A stretch of DNA of 64,000 nt from Pseudomonas sp. NFR16 (GTDB lineage: Bacteria; Pseudomonadota; Gammaproteobacteria; Pseudomonadales; Pseudomonadaceae). Below, piece by piece: positions 41,296 to 49,295 of this stretch. Numbering within the stretch: the stretch's first letter is position 1; each line of letters begins with the position of its first letter. Below the pieces are notes generated by a model. The model worked only from the letters and a program-made list of their open reading frames with translations. It was not told the origin of the DNA and did not search any database. The stretch is taken from the NCBI RefSeq assembly GCF_900108875.1, contig NZ_FNYJ01000004.1:530092-594091 (forward strand). The letters run 5' to 3'. The translations under genes were made by a program, and so were the position numbers.

Positions 41296-42122
41296 TGAGC
41301 GCTGAGCAAAACAAAATCGTCGTCAAGAACGTCTACAAAATCTTCGGCAGCCGCGCCAAAGACGCGTTGGCCATGGTTCGCCAGAACCATAGCAAGGATC
41401 AGGTTCTGGCGCAGACCGGCTGCGTGGTGGGCGTGAACGATCTGTCGCTGTCCATCGGCAGCGGCGAGATCTTCGTGATCATGGGACTTTCAGGGTCCGG
41501 CAAGTCGACCCTGGTGCGGCACTTCAATCGCCTGATCGACCCCACCAGCGGCGAGATTCTCGTCGACGGCGAGAATATCCTCACCTACGACATGGAAGCG
41601 CTGCGTAACTTCCGCCGGCACAAGATCAGCATGGTGTTCCAGAGTTTCGGCCTGCTGCCGCACAAGACCGTGATGGATAACGTCGCTTACGGACTGGCCA
41701 TACGTGGCGAGAGCAAGGCGCAGTGTGCCGAGCGCGCTCAGCACTGGATCACCACCGTGGGCCTGCAGGGTTACGAGAAAAAGTACCCGCATCAACTGTC
41801 TGGCGGCATGCGCCAGCGTGTCGGCCTGGCCCGTGCGCTGGCAGCCGATACCGACATCATCCTCATGGACGAGGCGTTCAGCGCGCTCGATCCGCTGATT
41901 CGTGCCGAGATGCAGGACCAGTTGCTGGAGCTGCAATCGACGCTCAAGAAAACCATCGTGTTCATCACCCACGACCTCGACGAAGCCGTACGCATTGGCA
42001 ACCGCATCGCCATTCTCAAGGACGGCCGGTTGATACAGGTCGGGACTCCCAAAGAAATCCTTTACTCGCCAGCAGACGAATACGTTGATCGTTTCGTTCA
42101 GCGGCGCGTGGCGACTATTTAA
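41295..42122 (+). CDS. hutV: ABC importer ATPase (HutV-like)
   Basis: A 275-residue ATPase of the ProV/OpuAA type with Walker A GLSGSGKSTL (about residue 65), Q-loop in MVFQSFGLLPHK, signature LSGGMRQRVGLARAL and Walker B IILMDEAFSALDP. The protein ends soon after the nucleotide-binding domain, without the CBS domains found in many OpuAA/ProV homologs. It overlaps hutW by one base and is followed 14 bp later by hutH1. Confidence 0.92.
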   Translation: MSAEQNKIVVKNVYKIFGSRAKDALAMVRQNHSKDQVLAQTGCVVGVNDLSLSIGSGEIFVIMGLSGSGKSTLVRHFNRLIDPTSGEILVDGENILTYDMEALRNFRRHKISMVFQSFGLLPHKTVMDNVAYGLAIRGESKAQCAERAQHWITTVGLQGYEKKYPHQLSGGMRQRVGLARALAADTDIILMDEAFSALDPLIRAEMQDQLLELQSTLKKTIVFITHDLDEAVRIGNRIAILKDGRLIQVGTPKEILYSPADEYVDRFVQRRVATI

Positions 42123-42136
42123 GGACGGCTGCAGTC

Positions 42137-43777
42137 ATGTCGCGAGCAGAACAGGTCATCATCGGTGACGCACCGGTCACGTGGCAGGATGTCGTCGCTG
42201 TCGCCCGCCACGGCGCCAATCTGGCATTGTCCGAAAGCGCCTGGGCGCGCATCGACAATGCGCAGGCGATCGTGCAAAGCATCGTTGCCAGCGGTGAGCG
42301 CGCTTATGGCGTCAACACCGGTCTGGGCGCGCTGTGCAACGTCTCGCTGGAGCGCGAGCAACTGAGTCGCCTGTCACGCAACACGCTGCTCAGTCATGCC
42401 TGTGGCGTGGGGCCTGCACTGCCCGACGAGCAGACCCGTGCCATCACCTGCGCCGCGATCATCAATTACAGCCAGGGCAGATCAGGGATTCATCGTCAGG
42501 TGGTGCAAGCACTGCTAGCGCTGCTCAATCATCGCATCACGCCGCAAGTGCCTTCGCAGGGCTCGGTGGGCTATCTGACGCACATGGCGCACATCGGCGT
42601 CGCGCTGCTGGGCGTGGGCCAGGTGAGCTATCGGGGCCAGACGGTTTCAGCGCTGCAGGCACTCAGTGAAGAAGGTCTGTCGCCGGTCGAGCTCGGCGCC
42701 AAGGACGGTCTGTGTCTGGTCAACGGTACGCCGTGCATGACCGGTCTCAGTTGCCTGGCAGTGGCTGACGTCAATCGCCTGATGCAGTGGGCCGACGTGA
42801 TCAGCGCCATGACGTTCGAAGGCCTGCGCGGCCAGCTCGATGCTTTCGATGAAACCATCATCGCGCTCAAGCCGCACCCCGGCATGCAGCAGGTCGGCAG
42901 AAATCTGCGCGGGCTGCTCGCGGGCAGCGAGGTGCTGGCCAACAGTCAGGGCATTCGCACACAGGACGCCTTGAGTATCCGCTCCATCCCGCAAGTGCAT
43001 GGTGCAACACGCGACCAGTTGGCCCATGCCACGCGGCAGATCGAGATCGAACTCAACTCGGCCACCGACAACCCGCTGTTGCTGGGCACGCCGCAGGCTT
43101 ATCGCGTAGTCTCCCAGGCCAACCCGCACGGCCAGTCCGTCGCCATGGCGGCCGATCTGCTGGCCATTGCGATGGCCGAGCTGGGCTCCATCGCCGAACG
43201 GCGCCTGGACCGACTGATCAACCCCACCGTCAGTGGCCTGCCCGCGTTTCTGGTCAGCCAGCCCGGCGTGAACTCCGGAATGATGATCGTGCAGTACGTC
43301 GCGGCGTCGCTGTGCGCTGAAAACCGCCAACTGGCGCAACCGGCGGTCATCGACAACTACGTCACGTCGGGGCTTCAGGAGGATCATCTGAGCATGGGCA
43401 CCAGCGCCGCGCTGAAACTGCACAAGGTGCTGGAAAACGTCACTCAGATTCTCGCCATCGAGTATTTGCTGGCCGCTCAGGCGTTCGAGTTCTTCAAGGG
43501 CCCGCGCTTTGGCGTGGGCACCGAAGTCGCCTGGCGCCTGTTGCGCGAGCGCGTCCCGGCCTACGACGAAGACCGCTGGCTGGCGCCCGATATCGCCAGC
43601 AGCGTGACCCTGCTCAAAAACGAAGAATCACTGGAAACCGTATTCCAGCGCTGCCGCGAGTATGCGGCAGCGCCCCATCACAACAGCAACAGTCGCAGCT
43701 CGAGCGCCAAAAGCGCGGTACAGGCAGGAGCCGGTTCTGAGGCGACAGACATCAATGAAGGAGTAGCAGCATCGTGA
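42137..43777 (+). CDS. hutH1: HutH1: histidine ammonia-lyase paralog lacking the MIO triad
   Basis: A 546-residue member of the aromatic amino-acid lyase family. Fold and several active-site positions are kept: Tyr57 (YGVNTGLG), His87 (LSHACGVG), Asn196 (LVNGTP), Gln276/Arg282 (QDALSIR) and the QEDH motif near 414. But the Ala-Ser-Gly triad that cyclises to the MIO cofactor is absent: GSVG is followed directly by YLTHMAHIG, three residues shorter than in HutH2. The equivalents of the catalytic Tyr (PYSLR) and Phe (GNFHAEP) are Leu279 and Pro330. It is therefore unlikely to be a normal lyase. The reading frame is intact. Overlaps hutH2 by four bases (GTGA). Confidence 0.88.
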   Translation: MSRAEQVIIGDAPVTWQDVVAVARHGANLALSESAWARIDNAQAIVQSIVASGERAYGVNTGLGALCNVSLEREQLSRLSRNTLLSHACGVGPALPDEQTRAITCAAIINYSQGRSGIHRQVVQALLALLNHRITPQVPSQGSVGYLTHMAHIGVALLGVGQVSYRGQTVSALQALSEEGLSPVELGAKDGLCLVNGTPCMTGLSCLAVADVNRLMQWADVISAMTFEGLRGQLDAFDETIIALKPHPGMQQVGRNLRGLLAGSEVLANSQGIRTQDALSIRSIPQVHGATRDQLAHATRQIEIELNSATDNPLLLGTPQAYRVVSQANPHGQSVAMAADLLAIAMAELGSIAERRLDRLINPTVSGLPAFLVSQPGVNSGMMIVQYVAASLCAENRQLAQPAVIDNYVTSGLQEDHLSMGTSAALKLHKVLENVTQILAIEYLLAAQAFEFFKGPRFGVGTEVAWRLLRERVPAYDEDRWLAPDIASSVTLLKNEESLETVFQRCREYAAAPHHNSNSRSSSAKSAVQAGAGSEATDINEGVAAS

Positions 43778-45324
43778 CCGATACCCACAAGGCGACCCCG
43801 CTGAACCTGATCCCCGGCCAGCTGACCCTGGCGCAATTGCGCGCGATCTATCAGCAACCTGTCACCCTTACACTGGACGCCAGTGCCGATGAACAGATCG
43901 ACGCCAGCGTGGCATGCGTCGAGCAGATCCTGGCCGAAAACCGCACGGCCTACGGCATCAACACCGGTTTCGGCCTGCTGGCCTCGACCCGCATCGCCAG
44001 CGCCGATCTGGAAAACCTTCAGCGCTCGCTGGTGCTGTCTCATGCCGCTGGCGTGGGTCAGCCGATCAGTGACGAACTGGTGCGCCTGATCATGGTGCTC
44101 AAGGTCAACAGCCTGAGCCGGGGGTTCTCCGGTATCCGTCGTCAGGTGATCGATGCGCTGATCGCCCTGATCAACGCCGAGGTCTATCCGCACATCCCAC
44201 TGAAGGGCTCGGTGGGTGCTTCCGGCGATCTGGCGCCGCTGGCGCACATGTCGCTGGTGCTGCTCGGCGAGGGCAAGGCGCGTTATAAGGGCCAGTGGCT
44301 CAACGCAGTGGAAGCGCTGGCGGTCGCCGGTCTGAAGCCCCTGACGCTTGCCGCCAAAGAAGGTCTGGCGCTGCTCAACGGCACTCAGGTGTCGACCGCT
44401 TACGCCCTGCGCGGTCTGTTCGAAGCGGAAGACCTGTTCGCTGGCGCACTGAGCTGTGGCGCGCTGACCGTCGAAGCCGTGCTCGGCTCGCGCTCGCCAT
44501 TCGATGCCCGCATTCACGCCGCACGCGGCCAGCGCGGCCAGATCGACGCGGCTGCGGCCTATCGCAACCTGCTGGGCGACAGCAGCCAGGTGTCCGATTC
44601 GCACCGCGATTGCGACAAGGTTCAGGACCCTTACTCCCTGCGTTGCCAGCCGCAAGTCATGGGCGCCTGCCTGACTCAGCTGCGTCAGGCCGCCGAAGTG
44701 CTGGCGATCGAATCCAACGCGGTGTCCGACAACCCGCTGGTGTTCGCTGCCGAGGCCGAGGTGATTTCGGGCGGTAATTTCCACGCCGAACCGGTCGCCA
44801 TGGCCGCCGACAACATCGCGCTGGCCATCGCCGAAATCGGCTCGCTGAGCGAGCGCCGTATCTCGCTGATGATGGACAAGCACATGTCCCAGCTGCCGCC
44901 TTTTCTGGTCGCCAACGGCGGGGTCAACTCCGGCTTCATGATCGCTCAGGTGACTGCAGCTGCATTGGCCAGCGAGAACAAGGCGCTGGCCCATCCTCAC
45001 AGCGTCGACAGTCTGCCGACATCGGCCAACCAGGAAGACCACGTCTCGATGGCGCCGGCGGCCGGCAAGCGTCTGTGGGAAATGGCAGAAAACACCCGAG
45101 GCGTGCTGGCTGTAGAATGGCTGGCTGCGTGTCAGGGCCTGGACCTGCGCAATGGCCTGAAAACCTCCGAAAAACTGGAAATCGCCCGCACGACGCTGCG
45201 CGGGAAGGTCCCGTTTTACGAGAAAGACCGTTTTTTCGCCCCGGACATCGAAGCCGCCACCGAGCTGCTGGCTTCGAACTGCCTGAGCGAGCTGGTTTCT
45301 GCTGATCTGCTGCCGAGTTTCTGA
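43774..45324 (+). CDS. hutH2: Histidine ammonia-lyase HutH2
   Basis: HutH2 removes ammonia from histidine to give urocanate, the first step of the pathway. The 516 residues have the complete MIO active site: Ala149-Ser150-Gly151 in GSVGASGDLAPLAHM, Tyr60 (YGINTGFG), His90, Asn202 (LLNGTQ), Gln284, Tyr287 and Arg290 (QDPYSLR), Phe336 (GNFHAEP) and the QEDH glutamate near 421. Starts at a GTG overlapping the hutH1 stop, so both paralogs are made together. Confidence 0.96.
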   Translation: MTDTHKATPLNLIPGQLTLAQLRAIYQQPVTLTLDASADEQIDASVACVEQILAENRTAYGINTGFGLLASTRIASADLENLQRSLVLSHAAGVGQPISDELVRLIMVLKVNSLSRGFSGIRRQVIDALIALINAEVYPHIPLKGSVGASGDLAPLAHMSLVLLGEGKARYKGQWLNAVEALAVAGLKPLTLAAKEGLALLNGTQVSTAYALRGLFEAEDLFAGALSCGALTVEAVLGSRSPFDARIHAARGQRGQIDAAAAYRNLLGDSSQVSDSHRDCDKVQDPYSLRCQPQVMGACLTQLRQAAEVLAIESNAVSDNPLVFAAEAEVISGGNFHAEPVAMAADNIALAIAEIGSLSERRISLMMDKHMSQLPPFLVANGGVNSGFMIAQVTAAALASENKALAHPHSVDSLPTSANQEDHVSMAPAAGKRLWEMAENTRGVLAVEWLAACQGLDLRNGLKTSEKLEIARTTLRGKVPFYEKDRFFAPDIEAATELLASNCLSELVSADLLPSF

Positions 45325-45386
45325 TCGGTGACAGGCCAGGAGGGCCTGTCGTTGGAATGAGGGTGAGGGCATGACGCCGTTCTTTC

Positions 45387-45473
45387 GTAGGAGCGCGCTT
45401 ACCCGTGATTGCGGTGTGTCAAACATGAAAGCAATGGCTGACACACTGCAATCACGGGCAAGCGCGCTCCTGC
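45387..45473. repeat. REPIN between hutH2 and the APC permease
   Basis: Arms GTAGGAGCGCGCTTACCCGT and ACGGGCAAGCGCGCTCCTGC extended by TGATTGC/GCAATCA. The inner part, TGTGTCAAACATG...GCTGACACAC, forms a further inverted pair. Confidence 0.85.
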
Positions 45474-45527
45474 AAGGATGTGTACTCACCGTCGTTTCAC
45501 AGCAAAGAAATACTAGGAAAGTGTGAA

Positions 45528-46919
45528 ATGAAATCGCAAAACGCAACAGATATGAAACGCGGGCTCAGCGCCCGTCACATTCGCTTCATGGCGCTGGGTT
45601 CGGCGATTGGCACGGGGCTGTTCTACGGCTCGGCCTCGGCGATAAAACTGGCCGGGCCTGCGGTCCTTCTGGTCTACATCATCGCGGGCGCCGCGGTGTA
45701 TATGGTCATGCGCGCCCTCGGCGAAATGGCCGTGCGCAATCCGGTGTCCGGCTCGTTCGGCCAATACGCAACGACCTATCTGGGCCCGCTGGCAGGCTTT
45801 GTCCTGGGCTGGACCTACGCCTTCGAAATGATCATCGTCTGTCTCGCCGACGTCACCGCATTCGGGATTTACATGGGTTTCTGGCTCCCTGATGTTCCCC
45901 GCTGGATCTGGGTGCTGGGCATCGTGTTCCTGATCGGCGCGCTGAACCTGTGCAGCGTCAAGGTCTTCGGCGAAATGGAGTTCTGGCTGTCATTGCTCAA
46001 GGTCGGCGCGATCATTGCGATGATCCTCGCAGGCTTCGGCATCATGCTGTTCGGCATCGGTTCGGCGTCGGGCCACGGCATCAGCAGCGTGAGCAACCTG
46101 TGGGTGCATGGCGGTTTCATGCCTAACGGCGTCGGCGGTCTGGTGGCTTCGCTGGCCGTCGTGATGTTCGCCTTTGGTGGCATCGAGATCATCGGCGTCG
46201 CTGCCGGTGAGGCGCGCAACCCGGAACGGGTGATCCCGCGTGCGATCAACGCCGTGCCGCTGCGCATCCTGTTGTTCTATGTGCTGACGCTGTTCGTGCT
46301 GATGTCCCTTTATCCCTGGCAGGAGATTGGCAGCCAGGGCAGCCCTTTCGTGCAGATCTTCGACCATCTGGGGATATCCTCTGCCGCGATCATCCTCAAC
46401 ATCGTGGTGATCTCTGCCGCTGTCTCGGCCATCAACAGTGACATCTTTGGCGCCGGGCGCATGATGTATGGCCTGGCCCGCCAAGGGCAGGCGCCGCAAC
46501 GTTTCGCCCAGCTTTCCGAACAGGGTGTGCCATGGATGACAGTTGTGGTGATGGGGGTTGCGCTGCTGTGCGGCGTGGTCTTGAACTACTTGATTCCCGA
46601 AAACGTTTTCCTGTTGATCGCCTCGATTGCGACCTTCGCGACCGTGTGGGTCTGGCTGATGATTCTGGTCACGCAGATCGTCATGCGCCGTTCGATGAGC
46701 GCAGAAGAGGTGGCGCAGCTGAAGTTTCCCGTGCCGTTCTGGCCCGTCGCGCCGATGGTTGCCACGGCCTTCATGCTGTTCGTTTTCGGCGTGCTGGGTT
46801 ACTTCCCCGACACCCGGCCCGCACTGGTGGTGGGCGCGGTCTGGATTGTGTTGCTGGTGATTGCGTACCGGCTTTGGGTCAAGCCCAAGGTGATGAGCGC
46901 GCGATCTTACGGCCAATGA
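45528..46919 (+). CDS. hutT: APC-family amino-acid permease, probable histidine transporter HutT
   Basis: This 463-residue permease of the APC/AAT family has 12 predicted helices and the signatures RHIRFMALGSAIGTGLFYGS near the N-terminus and AAGEARNPERVIPRAINAV around residue 220. Its place before hutI-hutG points to histidine uptake, as known for HutT in other pseudomonads. The ATG at 45528 has AGGAAAG upstream; a longer frame from 45480 begins next to the REPIN and is not conserved. Confidence 0.9.
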   Translation: MKSQNATDMKRGLSARHIRFMALGSAIGTGLFYGSASAIKLAGPAVLLVYIIAGAAVYMVMRALGEMAVRNPVSGSFGQYATTYLGPLAGFVLGWTYAFEMIIVCLADVTAFGIYMGFWLPDVPRWIWVLGIVFLIGALNLCSVKVFGEMEFWLSLLKVGAIIAMILAGFGIMLFGIGSASGHGISSVSNLWVHGGFMPNGVGGLVASLAVVMFAFGGIEIIGVAAGEARNPERVIPRAINAVPLRILLFYVLTLFVLMSLYPWQEIGSQGSPFVQIFDHLGISSAAIILNIVVISAAVSAINSDIFGAGRMMYGLARQGQAPQRFAQLSEQGVPWMTVVVMGVALLCGVVLNYLIPENVFLLIASIATFATVWVWLMILVTQIVMRRSMSAEEVAQLKFPVPFWPVAPMVATAFMLFVFGVLGYFPDTRPALVVGAVWIVLLVIAYRLWVKPKVMSARSYGQ

Positions 46920-47008
46920 ATAACCGGTGGGCCTGAGTTTGCTCATGCAGGTAACGCCCCTTCGTGAACAAGCCCACGCCCACAGAACGTCACTCTCTGG
47001 AGGTACTG

Positions 47009-48214
47009 ATGAAAACGCTCTGGCACAACTGTCACGCTGCAAGCATGGCAAACGGTTTTTACTCGATCATCGAGGACGCCGCCATCGTGACCGAAGGAGC
47101 GCACATTGCCTGGATCGGGCCGCGCAACGAAGTGCCGGATCAAGGCAGCATCGAGAGCGTCGACCTGAATGGCGCCTGGGTCACGCCAGGCTTGATTGAC
47201 TGCCACACGCACACGGTCTTCGGCGGCAACCGCAGCGGTGAATTCGAGCAACGGCTGCAAGGCGTCAGCTACGCCGACATCGCAGCCGCTGGCGGCGGCA
47301 TCGCCAGTACCGTGCGCGCCACCCGCGCTGCCAGTGAAGCCGACCTGTATGCCAGCGCTGAACGCCGTTTGCAGCACTTGCTCAAGGACGGAGTCACCAC
47401 GGTCGAGATCAAATCCGGCTACGGGCTGGACCTCGCCAGCGAGCGCAAAATACTGCGCGTCATTCGCCAGCTCGGTGAAAATCTGCCCGTGACGGTACGC
47501 AGCACCTGCCTGGCGGCCCATGCATTGCCGCCTGAATACAAGGACCGCGCCGACGATTACATCGCCCACATCTGCAGCGAAATGCTGCCGGCACTGGCGG
47601 CTGAAGAGTTGGTGGATGCGGTCGATGCCTTCTGTGAATACCTGGCGTTCTCGCCTGAGCAGGTCGAGCAGGTGTTCATCACGGCGGGCCAGCTGGGCCT
47701 GCCGGTCAAGTTGCACGCCGAGCAGCTTTCGTCGCTGCACGGCTCGAGTCTGGCGGCGCGTTATCGGGCGCTGTCGGCCGATCATCTGGAATTCATGACC
47801 GAGGAAGATGCCATCGCCATGGCGGCGTCCGGCACCGTCGCGGTGTTGCTGCCCGGCGCGTTTTATTTCCTGCGTGAAACCCAACTGCCGCCCATGGACG
47901 CGCTGCGCAAGCACGGCGTGAAGATCGCTATCGCCACCGACCTCAATCCCGGCACCTCGCCAGGCCTGTCGCTGCGACTGATGCTGAACATGGCTTGCAC
48001 GCTGTTTCGCATGACACCTGAGGAAGCCTTGGCTGGTGCGACCATTCATGCCGCCAAAGCGTTGGGCATGGCCGATACCCACGGCTCGCTCGAAGTCGGT
48101 AAGGTCGCCGATTTCGTGGCATGGAACATCGAAAGACCCGCTGACCTGGCTTACTGGCTGGGCGGCGATCTGGACAAACGCGTCGTGCGTCACGGCGTAC
48201 TGAGCACGTTCTGA
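47009..48214 (+). CDS. hutI: Imidazolonepropionase HutI
   Basis: HutI opens the ring of imidazolone-5-propionate to give N-formimino-L-glutamate (third step). The 401-residue amidohydrolase has the metal-binding LIDCHTHTVFGG, the ligands in VKLHAEQLSSLHGS and ALSADHLE, and the aspartate in ATDLNPGTSPG. ATG at 47009 with TGGAGG seven bases upstream. hutG follows after 27 bp. Confidence 0.96.
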   Translation: MKTLWHNCHAASMANGFYSIIEDAAIVTEGAHIAWIGPRNEVPDQGSIESVDLNGAWVTPGLIDCHTHTVFGGNRSGEFEQRLQGVSYADIAAAGGGIASTVRATRAASEADLYASAERRLQHLLKDGVTTVEIKSGYGLDLASERKILRVIRQLGENLPVTVRSTCLAAHALPPEYKDRADDYIAHICSEMLPALAAEELVDAVDAFCEYLAFSPEQVEQVFITAGQLGLPVKLHAEQLSSLHGSSLAARYRALSADHLEFMTEEDAIAMAASGTVAVLLPGAFYFLRETQLPPMDALRKHGVKIAIATDLNPGTSPGLSLRLMLNMACTLFRMTPEEALAGATIHAAKALGMADTHGSLEVGKVADFVAWNIERPADLAYWLGGDLDKRVVRHGVLSTF

Positions 48215-48241
48215 CAGCTATTTCTGATTCGGGAGAACATC

Positions 48242-49045
48242 GTGGACAAGGTTCTGAGCTTCACTCGCGGCAGCGTACCGTTGCTGATCAGCATGCCCCA
48301 CCCAGGGTTGAACCTGACGCCCACCGTACGCGACGGACTGGTAGACGAAGCGGTCAGCCTGCCCGACACCGACTGGCATATCCCGCGCCTCTATGATTTC
48401 GCCCATGACCTGGGCGCCAGCGTACTGTCCGCCGAATATTCGCGCTTCGTCATCGACCTCAACCGTCCATCAGATGACAAGCCGCTGTATGCCGGCGCCA
48501 CGACCGGGCTGTATCCGTCGACGCTGTTCGAAGGCGATCCGCTGTTCAAGGCCGGCCAGGCGCCGAGCGAGGAAGAGCGAGCATCATATCTGGAGCAGAT
48601 CTGGACGCCGTACCATGACACCCTGCGCAACGAGCTCGATCGCCTGCGCGACGAGTTCGGTTATGCGCTGCTGTTCGACGCCCATTCGATTCGGGGTCAT
48701 ATTCCGCACCTGTTCGAAGGCCGACTGCCGGACTTCAACCTCGGCACGTTCAACGGTGCCAGTTGCGACGCGTCTCTGGCTCAGCGCCTCGAAGCCACCT
48801 GTGCCGCCGCCACTCACTACAGCCACGTGCTGAACGGGCGCTTCAAGGGCGGCCACATCACCCGTCACTACGGCAATCCCGCCCAACACATTCATGCCGT
48901 GCAGCTGGAACTGGCGCAAAGCACCTACATGGATGAGTTCGTCCCGTTCCACTACCGCACCGATCTGGCCGAACCCACCCGCGCAGTACTGAAGGCACTG
49001 CTCGAAGACATGATCGCCTGGGGACGCGAGAAATACGGTAGGTAA
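48242..49045 (+). CDS. hutG: N-formylglutamate deformylase HutG
   Basis: HutG completes the pathway by hydrolysing N-formyl-L-glutamate to glutamate and formate. This is the deformylase (FGase) type, consistent with HutF at the other end of the locus, and not the arginase-like formimidoylglutamase of the four-step pathway. The 267 residues contain LLISMPHPGLNLTP, LLFDAHSIRGHIPHLF and FKGGHITRHYGNP. Starts at a GTG with GGGAGA upstream. Last gene of the hut operon. Confidence 0.96.
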   Translation: MDKVLSFTRGSVPLLISMPHPGLNLTPTVRDGLVDEAVSLPDTDWHIPRLYDFAHDLGASVLSAEYSRFVIDLNRPSDDKPLYAGATTGLYPSTLFEGDPLFKAGQAPSEEERASYLEQIWTPYHDTLRNELDRLRDEFGYALLFDAHSIRGHIPHLFEGRLPDFNLGTFNGASCDASLAQRLEATCAAATHYSHVLNGRFKGGHITRHYGNPAQHIHAVQLELAQSTYMDEFVPFHYRTDLAEPTRAVLKALLEDMIAWGREKYGR

Positions 49046-49128
49046 TACACGCTTGCCCGCGAAGAGGCCAGGGCATCCGCTGGGAGATGCATCGCCAGAC
49101 ACTGCATCTCTACAGCCTGCACCGCCCC

Positions 49129-49192
49129 TTCCCGGCTGAAGCCGGTCCTACATATGCCGCAAGCTCTTCGTAGGAGCGGCTTTAGCCGGGAA
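49129..49192. repeat. REPIN, CCGGCTNAAGCCGG type, after hutG
   Basis: Arms TTCCCGGCTGAAGCCGGTCC and GGAGCGGCTTTAGCCGGGAA with spacer CATATGCCGCAAGCTCTTCG. A half REP of the other family (GCTTGCCCGCGAA) lies at about 49050-49063. The spacer closely matches that of the REPIN at 63197. Confidence 0.85.
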
Positions 49193-49295
49193 GGCATTGG
49201 CTCACTCGCTCAAGGGTCTGCGAGGTTCTGCTGATCGGAACCACGCCGCATTCCGACACATTTGCGCAGCGTATTCACGGGCGACGTCGGACCGC

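Noticed and set aside
42560..42620. Frameshift or sequencing error as cause of the missing MIO triad in HutH1
   Set aside because: The frame is continuous with good family similarity on both sides, the difference is a clean in-frame three-residue gap, and two other catalytic residues elsewhere are also changed.
45435..45449. Sigma-54-like TGGCTG-N5-CTGC before hutT
   Set aside because: Spacing is right but the -12 lacks the first T, and the match lies inside a REPIN spacer whose sequence is explained by the inverted repeat. No operator is near.
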